A DNA stretch of 64,000 nucleotides, taken from the NCBI GenBank assembly GCA_018261935.1, contig JAGTRP010000003.1:223932-287931 (forward strand), in the 5' to 3' direction. The notes under the pieces were generated by a model that was not told where the DNA came from, did no database searches, and saw nothing but the letters and a program-made list of their open reading frames with translations. This DNA comes from Rhodocyclaceae bacterium. GTDB lineage: Bacteria > Pseudomonadota > Gammaproteobacteria > Burkholderiales > Rhodocyclaceae. Positions 1-9,435 of this stretch are shown here, in pieces. The translations under genes were made by a program, and so were the position numbers. Numbering within the stretch: the first letter of the stretch is position 1; the number at the start of each line of letters is the position of its first letter.

Positions 1-278
1 GGATTGTTGAACTTGAACCCCTCGTTCAGCCCTTCCCGCGCGTAGTCGAGTTGCGTCCCGTCCAGATAGGGCAAGCTCTTCGGATCCACGAACACCTTGA
101 TCCCATAGCTCTCGAACACCATGTCCTCGGGGACCACCTCATCCACGAACTCGAGCTTGTACGCCATGCCCGAACAGCCGCTGGTCCGAACCCCCAGGCG
201 CAGCCCGACCCCCTTGCCCCGCTTGGCGAGATAGTTGGAAACGTGCTTAGCCGCCTTTTCGCTCAAGGTCACCGCCAT
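1..278 (-). CDS. iscA: IscA, Fe-S cluster assembly A-type carrier (3' end beyond window)
   Basis: A-type carrier or scaffold that passes Fe-S clusters to apoproteins in the cytoplasm. The visible part is 92 codons of the usual ~107. It starts [13 protein letters not shown] and contains the first conserved cysteine in [12 protein letters not shown]. The C-terminal Cys-X-Cys pair lies beyond the left edge, so it cannot be checked. The ATG at 278 sits one base past the iscU stop codon (280-282), as expected for the last listed member of the iscR-iscS-iscU-iscA operon. Assignment rests on sequence and position and is firm; only the C-terminus is missing. Confidence 0.95.
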   Translation of the reverse strand, partial: MAVTLSEKAAKHVSNYLAKRGKGVGLRLGVRTSGCSGMAYKLEFVDEVVPEDMVFESYGIKVFVDPKSLPYLDGTQLDYAREGLNEGFKFNN

Positions 279-279
279 G

Positions 280-663
280 TCACTCTCCGTGCTTTTTCCT
301 GTAGTCGGCCACCGCCGCCTTGATGGCGTCCTCGGCCAGGATGGAACAGTGGATCTTCACCGGCGGCAAGGCCAGCTCCTCGGCGATGTCGGTATTCTTG
401 ATCGCCAGGGCCTCATCCACCGTCTTGCCCTTGACCCATTCGGTCACCAGGGAAGACGAGGCGATGGCCGAGCCGCAGCCGTAGGTCTTGAACTTGGCGT
501 CCTCGATGACGCCGGCCTTGTTCACCTTGATCTGCAGCTTCATCACATCGCCGCAGGCCGGGGCCCCGACCATGCCGGTGCCGACACCGTCCTCTTCCTT
601 GCCGAACGAGCCGACGTTGCGCGGATTCTCGTAATGGTCGATCACTTTTACGCTGTAGCTCAT
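280..663 (-). CDS. iscU: IscU, Fe-S cluster assembly scaffold
   Basis: 127-residue scaffold on which [2Fe-2S] clusters are built from iron and IscS-derived sulfur. The three ligand cysteines are present in the contexts [22 protein letters not shown] and [11 protein letters not shown]. The chaperone-binding LPPVK motif recognised by HscA in the family is intact. Length is typical. It lies 13 bases after iscS and directly before iscA in the operon. The hscBA and fdx genes expected next would lie outside the window. Confidence 0.98.
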   Translation of the reverse strand: MSYSVKVIDHYENPRNVGSFGKEEDGVGTGMVGAPACGDVMKLQIKVNKAGVIEDAKFKTYGCGSAIASSSLVTEWVKGKTVDEALAIKNTDIAEELALPPVKIHCSILAEDAIKAAVADYRKKHGE

Positions 664-676
664 AGCGTTCTCCTTC

Positions 677-1888
677 TTAATGGGCCGCCCACTGGACGGT
701 GTTCAAATCAATCCCTTCCTGCACCATTTCCCAGAGGGGCGAAAGCTCGCGCAGCCTTCCGATCTTGTCGTGCAGCAAGTTGATTGCATAGTCGATCTCA
801 TCCTCGGTGGTAAAGCGGCCGAGGGTGAAGCGGATGGAGCTGTGGGCCAGTTCGTCCTCCCGCCCCAGGGCCCGCAGCACGTAGGACGGCTCCAGGCTGG
901 CCGAGGTGCAGGCGGAGCCGGAGGATACCGCCAGATCCCGGACAGCCATGATCATGGATTCGCCTTCCACATAGGCGAAACTGATGTTGAGGTTGTGGGG
1001 AACCCGCTGCGCCATGTCCCCGTTCACATACACGGCGGGGATATCCTTCAGGCCCTGCAGCAGCCGGTCCCGCAGCCGGGCGATACGCCGGTTCTCATCG
1101 GCCATCTCCTCCCGGGCGATGCGGAAAGCCTCGCCCATGCCGACGATCTGGTGGGTCGCCAGGGTGCCGGAGCGGAAACCCCGCTCGTGGCCGCCGCCAT
1201 GCATCTGGGGCTCCAGGCGGATGCGGGGCTTGCGGCGCACATAGAGGGCGCCGATGCCCTTGGGGCCGTAGGTCTTGTGGGCGGAGAAACTCATCAGGTC
1301 CACCTTGAGCTTCGACAGGTCGATCTCCACCTTGCCCGTGGCCTGGGCGGCATCGACGTGGAAAATCACGCCCTTGTCGCGGCAGATCTCGCCCAGTTGC
1401 TCGATGGGCTGGACGACGCCGATTTCATTGTTCACGAACATGACCGAGGCCAGCACCGTGTCGGGCCGCAGGGCCGCCTTGAAGGCGCCCAGGTCCACCA
1501 GGCCGTTTTCCTGGACATCCAGGTAAGTGGCCTCGAAGCCCTGGCGCTCCAGTTCCCGGACCGTGTCCAGCACCGCCTTGTGCTCGGTCTTGACGGTGAT
1601 GATGTGCTTGCCCTTGGTGGCGCCGTAGAAATGGGCCGCCCCCTTGATCGCGAGGTTGTTGGACTCCGTCGCCCCGGAGGTCCAGATGATCTCCTTGGAA
1701 TCGGCCTTCACCAGGGCGGCCACCTGCTCCCGCGCCTCTTCCACGGCCGCTTCCGCATCCCAGCCGAAGCTGTGGGAGCGGGAAGCCGGGTTGCCGAATT
1801 TCTCCACCAGATAGGGGATCATCCTTTCGGCCACGCGGGGGTCCACCGGGGTTGTCGCCGAGTAGTCCAGGTAGATGGGCAGTTTCAT
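677..1888 (-). CDS. iscS: IscS, cysteine desulfurase (housekeeping)
   Basis: PLP-dependent enzyme that converts L-cysteine to alanine and hands the persulfide sulfur to IscU and other acceptors. The 403-residue length matches classical group I IscS. The PLP lysine is in [10 protein letters not shown] (about residue 205). The mobile catalytic cysteine is in [14 protein letters not shown] (about residue 327). The extended C-terminal tail ending VQWAAH resembles the IscU-docking tail of IscS. It follows a second, shorter desulfurase gene by about 20 bases, so two paralogues sit in tandem in one transcript. Confidence 0.97.
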   Translation of the reverse strand: MKLPIYLDYSATTPVDPRVAERMIPYLVEKFGNPASRSHSFGWDAEAAVEEAREQVAALVKADSKEIIWTSGATESNNLAIKGAAHFYGATKGKHIITVKTEHKAVLDTVRELERQGFEATYLDVQENGLVDLGAFKAALRPDTVLASVMFVNNEIGVVQPIEQLGEICRDKGVIFHVDAAQATGKVEIDLSKLKVDLMSFSAHKTYGPKGIGALYVRRKPRIRLEPQMHGGGHERGFRSGTLATHQIVGMGEAFRIAREEMADENRRIARLRDRLLQGLKDIPAVYVNGDMAQRVPHNLNISFAYVEGESMIMAVRDLAVSSGSACTSASLEPSYVLRALGREDELAHSSIRFTLGRFTTEDEIDYAINLLHDKIGRLRELSPLWEMVQEGIDLNTVQWAAH

Positions 1889-1909
1889 TGTTTCCCTCGT
1901 TCTCCAATA

Positions 1910-3067
1910 TCAGACGGACACCGCCGTCAGCCCCTGCAGACCTTGAAGGGTCGTCCGCAGGGCAAAAATAAAGTCGTCAATCTGGGTTTCGGTGTTGTCG
2001 GCCCCCAGGCTCACCCGCACCGCACCCCGGGCCAGTTCCGGCGCCACGCCCATGGCCCGCAGCACATGGGAAGGCTCCGGGTTGGCGCTGGAGCAGGCCG
2101 CCCCGCTCGCCGCCGCAAAACCGGCGCGGTCGAGTTTACCAACCAGGGTCTCGCCGTCGATCCCCCGAAAGGCGAAGTAGCTGGTGTTAGGCAGCCGTTC
2201 CGCCCCCTGGCCGAAAATTTCCGCCCCCAGGGCGGCCAGCCCGGACTCCAGGCGGGAGCGCAAGGTTGCCAGACGGCCCGGCAGGCTGTCCAGCCGGGCC
2301 GCTGCCAGTTCGCAGGCGAGGCCGAAGCCGACGATGGCCGCCACGTTCTCGGTGCCGGAGCGCAGGCCGCGCTCGTGGCCGCCGCCGGCGATGAGAGGCT
2401 GCAGTTCCACCCGCTTGTCCACAACCAGGGCCGCCGCGCCCTTCGGGCCGTAGGCCTTGTGGGCCGATACCGTCATGGCGTGCACGCCAGCGGCGTTGAG
2501 GCGGCGGAAATCCATGGCCATCTTGCCCAGGGCCTGGACCGCGTCGGTATGGAACCAGGCCCCAGTGGTCTGTGCTGCCGCCGCCAGGGCCGCCACGTCC
2601 TGGAGGACGCCGGTCTCGTTGTTGGCGGCCATGACCGACAGGAGCCGGGGTTTGAGGGCGAGGATATGGGCGTAATCCTCCGCCGCCACCCGCCCGGCTT
2701 CATCGACCGCGATCCGCCGCAGCTCCCAGCCTTGGCGCGCCAGCTGCTCGGCCGGCCGCAGCACGCAGGGATGCTCCACCGCGCTGGCCGCCACCAGGCC
2801 CGGCTTCAGGCAGGCCGCGGCGCCCTTCAGGAAGAGGTTGTTGGCCTCGCTGCCGCCGCTGGTGAAAATCACTTCGGTGGGATGGGCCCCGACGGCCGCC
2901 GCCACCCGTTGCCTGGCCTCGTCGATCGCCCGCCGCGCCGCTCGCCCGTACTCGTGACGGCTGGAGGCATTGCCGTACTGCTCCCTGAACCAGGGCAGCA
3001 TGGCTTCCAGCACCGCCGGGTCCACAGGCGTAGTTGCGTTGTGATCGACGTAAACCGGGGCGAACAT
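1910..3067 (-). CDS. Second cysteine desulfurase (NifS/IscS-like) inside the isc operon
   Basis: 385-residue aminotransferase class V protein, MFAPVYVDHNATTPVDP at the N-terminus, lying between iscR and iscS. The PLP lysine is in SAHKAYGPKG and a group I catalytic cysteine is in ASGAACSSANPEPS. It is about 18 residues shorter than IscS and lacks the IscS-type C-terminal IscU-docking tail, ending shortly after GLQGLTAVSV. The start at 3067 is two bases from the iscR stop. The reading frame stays open upstream but there overlaps iscR, so the longer form is rejected. Activity as a cysteine desulfurase is expected from the family; its sulfur acceptor is unknown. Confidence 0.9.
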   Translation of the reverse strand: MFAPVYVDHNATTPVDPAVLEAMLPWFREQYGNASSRHEYGRAARRAIDEARQRVAAAVGAHPTEVIFTSGGSEANNLFLKGAAACLKPGLVAASAVEHPCVLRPAEQLARQGWELRRIAVDEAGRVAAEDYAHILALKPRLLSVMAANNETGVLQDVAALAAAAQTTGAWFHTDAVQALGKMAMDFRRLNAAGVHAMTVSAHKAYGPKGAAALVVDKRVELQPLIAGGGHERGLRSGTENVAAIVGFGLACELAAARLDSLPGRLATLRSRLESGLAALGAEIFGQGAERLPNTSYFAFRGIDGETLVGKLDRAGFAAASGAACSSANPEPSHVLRAMGVAPELARGAVRVSLGADNTETQIDDFIFALRTTLQGLQGLTAVSV

Positions 3068-3069
3068 GT

Positions 3070-3567
3070 TCAGGCGACCACTGCCGTCCTGTCCCGCCGG
3101 GGCCGGGGCTGGGGACCGGCGGGGCGCTGGTCCTTCAGCACCATCACGCCATCCGGGCCTTTCTGTTTCTGGTTTGCCACCAGATCCCCCAGGGACACCG
3201 AGGAGAGATAGTCGTACATCTTGGTATTCAGGGTCATCCACAGGTCGTGGGTCATGCAGCGATGTTCCTCGTGGCAGTTGCCCTGGCCGCCGCACTGGGT
3301 GGCATCGAGGGGCTCGTCCACGGCGCGGATGATGTCCGCCACCGACACCTGATTCAGGGGCCGGGCGATGCAATAGCCGCCGCCCGGACCGCGCACGCTA
3401 TCCACCAGCCGATGGCGGCGCAGCTTGCCGAAAAGCTGTTCAAGGTAAGACAGGGAAATCTGCTGCCGCTCGCTGACGCCCGCCAGGGCCACCGGCCCCT
3501 CGTCCACGCGCAGGGCCAGATCGACCATCGCCGTTACCGCAAAGCGTCCCTTGGTTGTAAGTCGCAT
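3070..3567 (-). CDS. iscR: IscR, Rrf2-family [2Fe-2S] transcriptional regulator
   Basis: Winged-helix Rrf2 regulator that senses Fe-S status. In the known family, holo-IscR represses the isc promoter. The N-terminus MRLTTKGRFAVTAMVDLAL is diagnostic, and the three cluster cysteines are spaced C-X5-C-X5-C (CGGQGNC, HEEHRC) followed by MTHD. There are two adjacent ATG codons (3570 and 3567). The AGGAGG at 3573-3578 is 2 bases from the first and 5 from the second, so the second is chosen (165 residues). The C-terminus is Arg/Pro-rich. Its own promoter carries an IscR box, implying autoregulation. Confidence 0.96.
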   Translation of the reverse strand: MRLTTKGRFAVTAMVDLALRVDEGPVALAGVSERQQISLSYLEQLFGKLRRHRLVDSVRGPGGGYCIARPLNQVSVADIIRAVDEPLDATQCGGQGNCHEEHRCMTHDLWMTLNTKMYDYLSSVSLGDLVANQKQKGPDGVMVLKDQRPAGPQPRPRRDRTAVVA

Positions 3568-3583
3568 CATCTCCTCCTGCGGA

Positions 3584-3633
3584 ATATCCTACTAATTTCG
3601 TCAACTATATGAGCACCGGCGCCGACTAGTCAA
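3584..3633 (-). promoter_or_regulatory. isc promoter with type-1 IscR binding site
   Basis: Reading the minus strand, a -35 TTGACT (3628-3633) and -10 TATAGT (3604-3609) are 18 bases apart. A 25-bp site at 3584-3608 begins ATAGTTGAC and ends TAGGATAT. By hand it matches 22 of 25 positions of the remembered type-1 IscR consensus ATASYYGACTRWWWYAGTC followed by RRSTAT. The box overlaps the -10 element, consistent with repression by holo-IscR. The -35 element falls in the last codons of cysE. Confidence 0.85.
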
Positions 3634-4381
3634 CGATCTTACTCAGGTATTGCGGATCGAATTGATCGGCTGCCTGCACCTTGTCGTCCCACTTCACGCC
3701 CTGGGCTTCCAGTTCCTTCAGCACCATGGCCAGCCGCCGGTCAGTCTCGGCGGCGTGGTCCAGGAGGCTATGGATAGCCTTGACGAGGGGGTCGTCGTTG
3801 TCATTTCCCAGGGCATAGGCAGAAAACCCCATTTTTTGCGCCTGGGCCTGGCGCTGCCGGCCTTGCTCCGAATGATCCAGGATGCGCACCGGATTGCCGA
3901 CGGCGGTGGCGCCGGCGGGCACGGCCTTGGTGACCACGGCATTGGAGCCCACCTTGGCCCCCCGGCCGATGGTGATGGGACCCAGGATCTTGGCCCCAGC
4001 TCCGATCACCACCCCGTCCTCCAGGGTCGGATGGCGCTTACCCTTGTTCCAGGAGGTGCCCCCCAGGGTCACCCCATGGTAGAGGGTGACGTCGTCGCCG
4101 ATGAGGGCGGTCTCGCCGATCACCACTCCCATGCCATGATCGATGAAGAAGCGCCGGCCGATGGTGGCGCCGGGATGGATTTCGATGCCGGTGAGAAAGC
4201 GCCCGAGGTGGGCCGTAAACCGGGCCAGCCAGCGCAACCGATGGCCCCATAACCAGTGGGCCAACCGATGGGTCATGAGGGCATGGATGCCCGGATAGCA
4301 GGTCAGCACCTCCCAGAACGAGCGCGCCGCTGGATCGCGGTCAAAAACCGAACGGATGTCTTCGCGCAGGTGCCGGAACAT
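3626..4381 (-). CDS. cysE: CysE, serine O-acetyltransferase
   Basis: Makes O-acetylserine from serine and acetyl-CoA, the committed step of cysteine synthesis. The 251-residue protein has an N-terminal helical domain ([19 protein letters not shown]) and a left-handed beta-helix of hexapeptide repeats from about residue 66 ([10 protein letters not shown] onward). It contains the active-site stretch [19 protein letters not shown] and [17 protein letters not shown]. It lies directly upstream of iscR, on the same strand, with its own IscR box. That links cysteine supply, the sulfur source for IscS, to Fe-S demand. Confidence 0.95.
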   Translation of the reverse strand: MFRHLREDIRSVFDRDPAARSFWEVLTCYPGIHALMTHRLAHWLWGHRLRWLARFTAHLGRFLTGIEIHPGATIGRRFFIDHGMGVVIGETALIGDDVTLYHGVTLGGTSWNKGKRHPTLEDGVVIGAGAKILGPITIGRGAKVGSNAVVTKAVPAGATAVGNPVRILDHSEQGRQRQAQAQKMGFSAYALGNDNDDPLVKAIHSLLDHAAETDRRLAMVLKELEAQGVKWDDKVQAADQFDPQYLSKIVD

Positions 4382-4415
4382 AAGCTCAAGAATCTCCCTA
4401 AAAATTTTGGGGTGA

Positions 4416-4448
4416 ATTGTAAAATACTCGACTTATTTTGTCAGCTAT
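4416..4448 (-). promoter_or_regulatory. cysE promoter with type-1 IscR binding site
   Basis: On the minus strand, CTGACA (4439-4444) and TACAAT (4416-4421) are 17 bases apart and form a good sigma-70 promoter. The 25-bp element at 4424-4448 begins ATAGCTGAC and ends AGTCGAGTAT. By hand it matches 23 of 25 positions of the remembered type-1 IscR consensus. It covers the -35 and spacer, so bound IscR should block RNA polymerase. This is a second IscR box, separate from the one in front of iscR. Confidence 0.83.
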
Positions 4449-4464
4449 TGCAAAAATCCGGGAT

Positions 4465-5226
4465 TCAGGGCTTGCGGCCGTAGCCGGTCTTTTCCTGGGT
4501 AGCAGCCAGGATGCCCCGCAGGATGTTGATTTCGTCCTTTTCCAGCCGGGCCCGGCCAAAGAGACGGCGCAGCTTCGGCATCAGCCGCCCGGGCTGGGCC
4601 GGGTTGTAGAAACCGGTGTCGGTCATCACCCGCTCCAGGTGGGCGTAAAGGCCTTCGACCTCGTCGTGGGTGGCCAGCGGCGAGGAAAAAGGCGTGGTCG
4701 TACTGGCGACCTCGGGACGACCGCCAAAGGCCGCCATGCGGGCTTCGTAGCACAGGACCTGGACGGCAGCCCCCAGGTTCAGGGAAGTGAACTCCGGGTT
4801 GGCCGGAACGGTGGCCGCCAGGTGGCACCGCCGCAATTCCTCATTGGACAGCCCCATGGTCTCGTTGCCGAAGACCAGGGCCACCTCGTCGCCTTCCCCG
4901 GCCGCCGCCAGGAGTTCGACCACCGCTTCCCGCGCCTGTTTCGGCAGCGGCCCCAGATCCCGCGGCCGGGCCGAGAGGGCAACGGCGAAGACGGTCCCGG
5001 CCAGGGCCTCGTCGAGATCGTTGCAGATCCGGGCCGCAGCCAGCACATCGACTGCGTCCGTAGCCCGGGCATCGGCTTCGGGGTCGGGAAACTGCTTGGG
5101 CGCCACCAGGCAAAGCCGGGACAAACCCATGGTTTTCATGGCCCGGGCCGCGGCGCCGATATTGCCCGGATGGCTGGGCCGGCAGAGGACGACACGAATA
5201 CGGGAAAGCAGCTTCTCTGGGTTCAT
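4465..5226 (-). CDS. trmJ: TrmJ, tRNA (cytidine/uridine-32 2'-O) methyltransferase
   Basis: SpoU/TrmH-superfamily (SPOUT, trefoil-knot) methyltransferase of 253 residues that 2'-O-methylates position 32 of tRNA anticodon loops using SAM. Typical motifs are RVVLCRPSHPGNIGAAARAMKT (residues 10-31, motif 1), VALVFGNETMGLSNEEL (motif 2) and SLNLGAAVQVLCYE (motif 3, knot). The C-terminal extension with FGRARLEKDEINILRGIL is characteristic of TrmJ rather than other SpoU proteins. It is divergent from suhB, an arrangement also familiar in gammaproteobacteria (suhB, trmJ, cysE/iscR). Confidence 0.94.
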   Translation of the reverse strand: MNPEKLLSRIRVVLCRPSHPGNIGAAARAMKTMGLSRLCLVAPKQFPDPEADARATDAVDVLAAARICNDLDEALAGTVFAVALSARPRDLGPLPKQAREAVVELLAAAGEGDEVALVFGNETMGLSNEELRRCHLAATVPANPEFTSLNLGAAVQVLCYEARMAAFGGRPEVASTTTPFSSPLATHDEVEGLYAHLERVMTDTGFYNPAQPGRLMPKLRRLFGRARLEKDEINILRGILAATQEKTGYGRKP

Positions 5227-5291
5227 AGTAAAATTGACGTTTTCCTAAATGAAGCGGGCGGCCTCTTGCCGCCCGTTCAGCTCTTTAAGCC

Positions 5292-6107
5292 ATGCATCCT
5301 GCACTGAATATCGCTGTAAAAGCGGCGCGCCGCGCCGGCCAGATCATCAACCGCGCTTCCAACGACCTCGACATCCTCAAGGTCGCCACCAAGCAGCCCA
5401 ACGACTTCGTCACCGAAGTGGACAAGGCGGCCGAAGCGGCCATCATCGAGACCCTGCAGGAGGCCTATCCGAATTACGGCATTCTAGCAGAGGAGTCCGG
5501 GGAGACTGCCGGCAAGGGCAAGCGGGACGCCGAGTTCCAGTGGATCATCGACCCCCTGGACGGCACCACCAACTTCATCCACGGACTGCCCCAGTACGCG
5601 GTCTCCATCGCCCTGGCCAAGGGCGGCGTGGTCGAGCAGGCCGTGGTCTTCGATCCCAACCGCAACGAGCTCTTCACCGCCACCAAGGGCGCCGGCGCCT
5701 TCCTGAACGAGCGCCGCATCCGGGTCTCCAAGCGCACCAAGCTGGAGAACTCCCTGATCGGCACCGGCTTCCCTTACCGCATGTTCGACAAGGCCGACAC
5801 CTACCTGGCCATCTTCAAGGAATTGACCCAGAAAACCGCCGGCCTGCGCCGGCCCGGCGCCGCCGCCCTGGACCTCTCCTACGTGGCCTGCGGCCGCTAC
5901 GACGGCTTCTGGGAATTCGGCCTCTCGCCCTGGGACATGGCGGCGGGGAGCCTGATCATCTCCGAGGCCGGCGGCCTGGTGAGCGACCTGGATGGCGAAG
6001 CCGGCTATCTCGACAGCGGCAACGTCGTCGCCGGCACGCCCAAGGTCTTCGCGCCGCTTCTCAAGCTCATCCAGGACCACTGCTCGCCTGCCAACAAGGC
6101 CGATTGA
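5292..6107 (+). CDS. suhB: SuhB, inositol-1-monophosphatase family protein
   Basis: 271-residue Mg-dependent phosphatase of the inositol monophosphatase superfamily. Its homologue also acts in E. coli as an rRNA antitermination factor. The metal-binding motifs are intact: EESGE near residue 74, [15 protein letters not shown] near 90, and [15 protein letters not shown] near 221. The start [16 protein letters not shown] is the usual SuhB N-terminus. It is transcribed divergently from trmJ across 65 bases. A direct role in this organism (phosphatase versus antitermination) cannot be read from sequence. Confidence 0.95.
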   Translation: MHPALNIAVKAARRAGQIINRASNDLDILKVATKQPNDFVTEVDKAAEAAIIETLQEAYPNYGILAEESGETAGKGKRDAEFQWIIDPLDGTTNFIHGLPQYAVSIALAKGGVVEQAVVFDPNRNELFTATKGAGAFLNERRIRVSKRTKLENSLIGTGFPYRMFDKADTYLAIFKELTQKTAGLRRPGAAALDLSYVACGRYDGFWEFGLSPWDMAAGSLIISEAGGLVSDLDGEAGYLDSGNVVAGTPKVFAPLLKLIQDHCSPANKAD

Positions 6108-6221
6108 CCCCGTCAGCCCCATGGTGGCCGATCTCGACCAGCGCACGCAGAAAGGCGAAATGTGGCGTAGTTTTTAGGGCTTTCCCAGACAAGGCTACGC
6201 CAACAAAAAGCACCACGCTCT

Positions 6222-6261
6222 GTTGCATGTAACAGGAAGAGAGCCTATAGTTACATGTAAC
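6222..6261 (+). promoter_or_regulatory. mazEF-type promoter flanked by two palindromic operators
   Basis: GTTGCATGTAAC at 6222-6233 and the perfect palindrome GTTACATGTAAC at 6250-6261 are two copies of GTTRCATGTAAC, 28 bp centre to centre. The first contains a -35 (TTGCAT, 6223-6228) and the second overlaps the end of a -10 (TATAGT, 6246-6251), with a 17-base spacer. This is the layout expected for autorepression by the antitoxin or the toxin-antitoxin complex. The AAAGGAGG ribosome site follows at 6262-6269. Confidence 0.75.
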
Positions 6262-6273
6262 AAAGGAGGCTCC

Positions 6274-6486
6274 ATGGCGACTCACGTCAATACCAGGGTT
6301 CAAAAGCACCGGGCAGCCCTACGCAATGCGGGACTTCGCCCGGTGCAGCTTTGGGTGCCCGATACCCGCCGCCCCTCTTTCGCGGAAGAGTGCCATCGGC
6401 AATCCGCTTCCCTGCGGGATGATTCCCAGGAACGGGAACTTATTGACTGGATGGAATCGGCCCAGGATGTTGAGGGCTGGGAATGA
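6274..6486 (+). CDS. Antitoxin, MazE/DUF3018 family
   Basis: 70-residue antitoxin. The N-terminal half, NTRVQKHRAALRNAGLRPVQ followed by LWVPDTRRP, is the signature of the DUF3018 'antitoxin MazE' family, and the acidic C-terminus (ERELIDWMESAQDVEGWE) is the likely toxin-binding tail. The ATG at 6274 is chosen because AAAGGAGG stands 4 bases upstream; an upstream in-frame start would lie inside the promoter. The stop overlaps the toxin start by 4 bases, so the two are translationally coupled with the antitoxin made first. Confidence 0.9.
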   Translation: MATHVNTRVQKHRAALRNAGLRPVQLWVPDTRRPSFAEECHRQSASLRDDSQERELIDWMESAQDVEGWE

Positions 6487-6809
6487 AACGTGGCGACTTG
6501 GTGACGATTGCGTTGCAGGGCGACTTTGGAAAGCCTCGCCCTGCCCTGGTCATCCAGTCCGATTTTTTCGACGCCCACCCCTCCGTCACCGTCCTGCCGG
6601 TAACGAGTGACCTACGGGATACCCCACTGTTTCGCGTAACGGTTGAACCGACTGCAACCAATGCCCTGCGCAAACCTTCCCAAGTCATGGTCGACAAAGC
6701 CATGACGATAGCCCGCGAAAAGGTTGGCGACACCTTTGGCTGTCTTGGCTCGGATTCCATGCTGGAAATCGAACGCTGCTTGGCGGTCTTCTTGGGCATC
6801 GCAAAATAA
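6483..6809 (+). CDS. Toxin, MazF/PemK-type endoribonuclease
   Basis: 108-residue protein of the PemK/MazF fold, which cleaves mRNA (or tRNA) at short specific sequences when not bound by its antitoxin. The N-terminus MKRGDLVTIALQGDFGKPRP followed by ALVIQSD, plus VTVLPVTSD and QVMVDKAMTI, are family hallmarks; the Arg in GKPRPAL aligns with the catalytic arginine. It overlaps its antitoxin gene by ATGA. The pair sits between suhB and mutS with no visible mobile-element boundary. Target sequence cannot be predicted. Confidence 0.9.
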   Translation: MKRGDLVTIALQGDFGKPRPALVIQSDFFDAHPSVTVLPVTSDLRDTPLFRVTVEPTATNALRKPSQVMVDKAMTIAREKVGDTFGCLGSDSMLEIERCLAVFLGIAK

Positions 6810-6854
6810 GTAGGCAAAAAGAGACGCCATTCCAATTTTTTACCTTAGATTCCG

Positions 6855-9434
6855 ATGGTTATAGAAGAACAACAGCTGGCAAAGCATACGCCTGTCATGC
6901 GCCAGTATTTGGCGCTCAAAGCCCAGCATCCGCACACCCTGCTGTTCTACCGCATGGGTGATTTCTACGAAGTTTTTTTCGACGACGCCGAAAAAGCGGC
7001 GCGGCTGCTGGACATCACCCTGACCACCCGGGGCCAGTCCGCCGGCACCCCTATCAAAATGGCGGGGGTGCCCTTCCACGCCCTCGAGCAGTATCTCGCC
7101 CGCCTGGTGAAGCTGGGCGAATCGGTGGTGATCTGCGAGCAGGTGGGCGACCCGGCCACCAGCAAGGGGCCGGTGGAGCGGGCCGTTTCCCGCATCGTCA
7201 CCCCGGGCACCCTGACCGACGCGGCGCTGCTCGACGACAAGCGCGACAACTGGCTCCTGGCGCTGGCCACCAGCCGGCAGACTGCCGGCCTCGCCCGCCT
7301 GAATCTCGCCAGCGGCCAATTCATCCTGACCGAGGTAGCCCTGGAGCAATTGCCCGCCACCCTGGAGCGCATCCGCCCGGCGGAAGTGCTGTTGCCCGAA
7401 TCCCTGGAGCCGGATTTCCCCCTGGAGTGCGCCCGCACCCGCCAGCCCGACTGGTATTTCGAATTCGACAGCGCCCGGCGCCTCCTCTGCGAGCATTTCA
7501 AGATCGCCTCCCTGGCCGGCTTCGGGGCCGAGGGGCTGCGCCCGGCGGTGGCCGCCGCCGGCGCCCTCCTGCAGTACGCCCAGGCCACCCAGGCCCAGGC
7601 CCTGCCCCATGTCCAGTCCCTCACCGTGGAACTGGAAGGGGCCTATCTCGGCCTCGACACCGCCACCCGGCGCAACCTGGAACTGACCGAAACCCTGCGC
7701 GGCCAGCCGTCGCCCACCCTTTTTTCCCTCCTCGACCATTGCGTCACCAGCATGGGCTCGCGCCTGCTGCGCCACACCCTGCACCACCCCCTGCGGGAAA
7801 GGGCCATCCCGGCCGCCCGCCATGGTGCGGTGGAGGCCCTGCTGGAGGAGTACGGCCGGCTGGCGTGGCAGGCGAGGAACGACCTCAAGGGCTTCGCCGA
7901 CGTCGAGCGCATCGCCGGCCGCGTCGCCCTCCGGAATGCCCGACCCAGGGACCTGGCCAGCCTGCGGGACTCCCTGGGACGCCTCGAAGCCCTGCGGGCG
8001 CCCCTTTCCGAGACCCCATCGCCGCTGCTCGCCGAGATCCACGGCGATCTCGACACGCCGGCCGCCGCCCTTGATCTCCTGGTCCGCGCCATCGCACCGG
8101 AGCCCGGCGCCCAAATCCGGGACGGCGGCGTCATCGCCACCGGCTACGACGCCGACCTGGACGAACTGAAATCCCTGAACGAGAACTGCGGCGCCTTTCT
8201 GGTGGCCCTGGAAGCCCGGGAGCGTGACCGCACCGGCATCGCCAATCTCAAGGTCGAGTACAACAAGGTCCACGGCTTCTACATCGAGGTGACCCACGCC
8301 AACGCCGGCAAGGTGCCGGAGGACTACCGGCGGCGCCAGACCCTCAAGAACGCCGAGCGCTATATCACCCCCGAGCTGAAGGCCTTCGAGGACAAGGCCC
8401 TATCCGCCCAGGAGCGGGCCCTGGCCCGGGAAAAGGCGCTGTACGACGAAATCCTGAACGAATTGCTGCCGGCCGTGCCGACCCTGCACCGGGTTGCCCG
8501 GGCCGTGGCGCTCCTCGACGTGCTGGCCGGCTTTGCCGACACCGCCTTGAAGTACAACTGGTCCAAACCGGAATTTTCCGAGGAGATCGGCCTCCATGTC
8601 GAAGCCGGCCGCCACCCGGTGGTGGAGGCCGAGATGGCGGGTTCGGCGGACACCTTCATCGCCAACGACGTGCGCCTGGCCGATAACCGCCGGCTGCTCC
8701 TCATCACCGGCCCCAACATGGGCGGCAAATCCACCTACATGCGGCAGACGGCCCTCATCGCCCTCCTCGCCCATGTCGGCAGCTACGTCCCGGCGGGCCG
8801 GGCCGTCCTTGGTCCCATGGACCGCATTTTCACCCGCATCGGCGCCTCCGACGATCTCGCCTCCGGCCGCTCCACATTCATGGTGGAAATGACCGAGGCC
8901 GCCGCCATACTGCACCACGCCACGGCCAACAGCCTGGTACTGATGGACGAGATCGGCCGCGGCACTTCCACCTTCGACGGCATGGCCCTGGCTTTCGCCA
9001 TCCTGCGCCATTTGGTGGAAAAGAACCGCAGCCTGACCCTCTTCGCCACCCATTATTTCGAACTGACCCGCCTCTCCCACGAATATCCGGAGTTGGCCAA
9101 CGTCCATCTCGATGCGGTGGAGCATGGGGAACGGATTGTTTTCCTGCACGCCGTCGAGGAAGGCCCAGCCAACCAGAGCTACGGTATCCAGGTGGCGGCA
9201 CTGGCCGGCATCCCGACACCGGTGGTGCGGGCGGCCCGCAAGCAGTTGCGGGAATTCGAGCAGCGGGCCGCCATCGATCCCCTGCAGCCGGATCTCTTCG
9301 CCAGCGCCGAACCCGAAGAACCGGACCCGGAGCCCCATCCGGCTCTGGAAAAGCTCGCCGTCCTTGATCCGGACAGCCTCACCCCCCGGGAAGCCCTGGA
9401 CACTCTCTACGCCCTGAAGGGCCTGCTCCATTGA
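6855..9434 (+). CDS. mutS: MutS, DNA mismatch recognition ATPase
   Basis: 859-residue mismatch-repair protein that binds mispairs as a dimer and recruits MutL. The mismatch-binding Phe-X-Glu motif is FYE at residues 37-39 (MGDFYEVF). The domain II-IV core follows, then the ABC-type ATPase with Walker [10 protein letters not shown] near residue 619 and Walker [17 protein letters not shown]. The helix-turn-helix dimerisation region ([15 protein letters not shown]) is intact. Length is standard. The next gene begins one base after the stop codon, so the two are probably cotranscribed. Confidence 0.98.
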   Translation: MVIEEQQLAKHTPVMRQYLALKAQHPHTLLFYRMGDFYEVFFDDAEKAARLLDITLTTRGQSAGTPIKMAGVPFHALEQYLARLVKLGESVVICEQVGDPATSKGPVERAVSRIVTPGTLTDAALLDDKRDNWLLALATSRQTAGLARLNLASGQFILTEVALEQLPATLERIRPAEVLLPESLEPDFPLECARTRQPDWYFEFDSARRLLCEHFKIASLAGFGAEGLRPAVAAAGALLQYAQATQAQALPHVQSLTVELEGAYLGLDTATRRNLELTETLRGQPSPTLFSLLDHCVTSMGSRLLRHTLHHPLRERAIPAARHGAVEALLEEYGRLAWQARNDLKGFADVERIAGRVALRNARPRDLASLRDSLGRLEALRAPLSETPSPLLAEIHGDLDTPAAALDLLVRAIAPEPGAQIRDGGVIATGYDADLDELKSLNENCGAFLVALEARERDRTGIANLKVEYNKVHGFYIEVTHANAGKVPEDYRRRQTLKNAERYITPELKAFEDKALSAQERALAREKALYDEILNELLPAVPTLHRVARAVALLDVLAGFADTALKYNWSKPEFSEEIGLHVEAGRHPVVEAEMAGSADTFIANDVRLADNRRLLLITGPNMGGKSTYMRQTALIALLAHVGSYVPAGRAVLGPMDRIFTRIGASDDLASGRSTFMVEMTEAAAILHHATANSLVLMDEIGRGTSTFDGMALAFAILRHLVEKNRSLTLFATHYFELTRLSHEYPELANVHLDAVEHGERIVFLHAVEEGPANQSYGIQVAALAGIPTPVVRAARKQLREFEQRAAIDPLQPDLFASAEPEEPDPEPHPALEKLAVLDPDSLTPREALDTLYALKGLLH

Positions 9435-9435
9435 A

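Noticed and set aside
680..3211. An 843-codon open frame on the plus strand opposite the isc genes
   Set aside because: It is antisense to iscS and the second desulfurase, which have complete active sites; such frames are common in GC-rich DNA and its translation is low-complexity.
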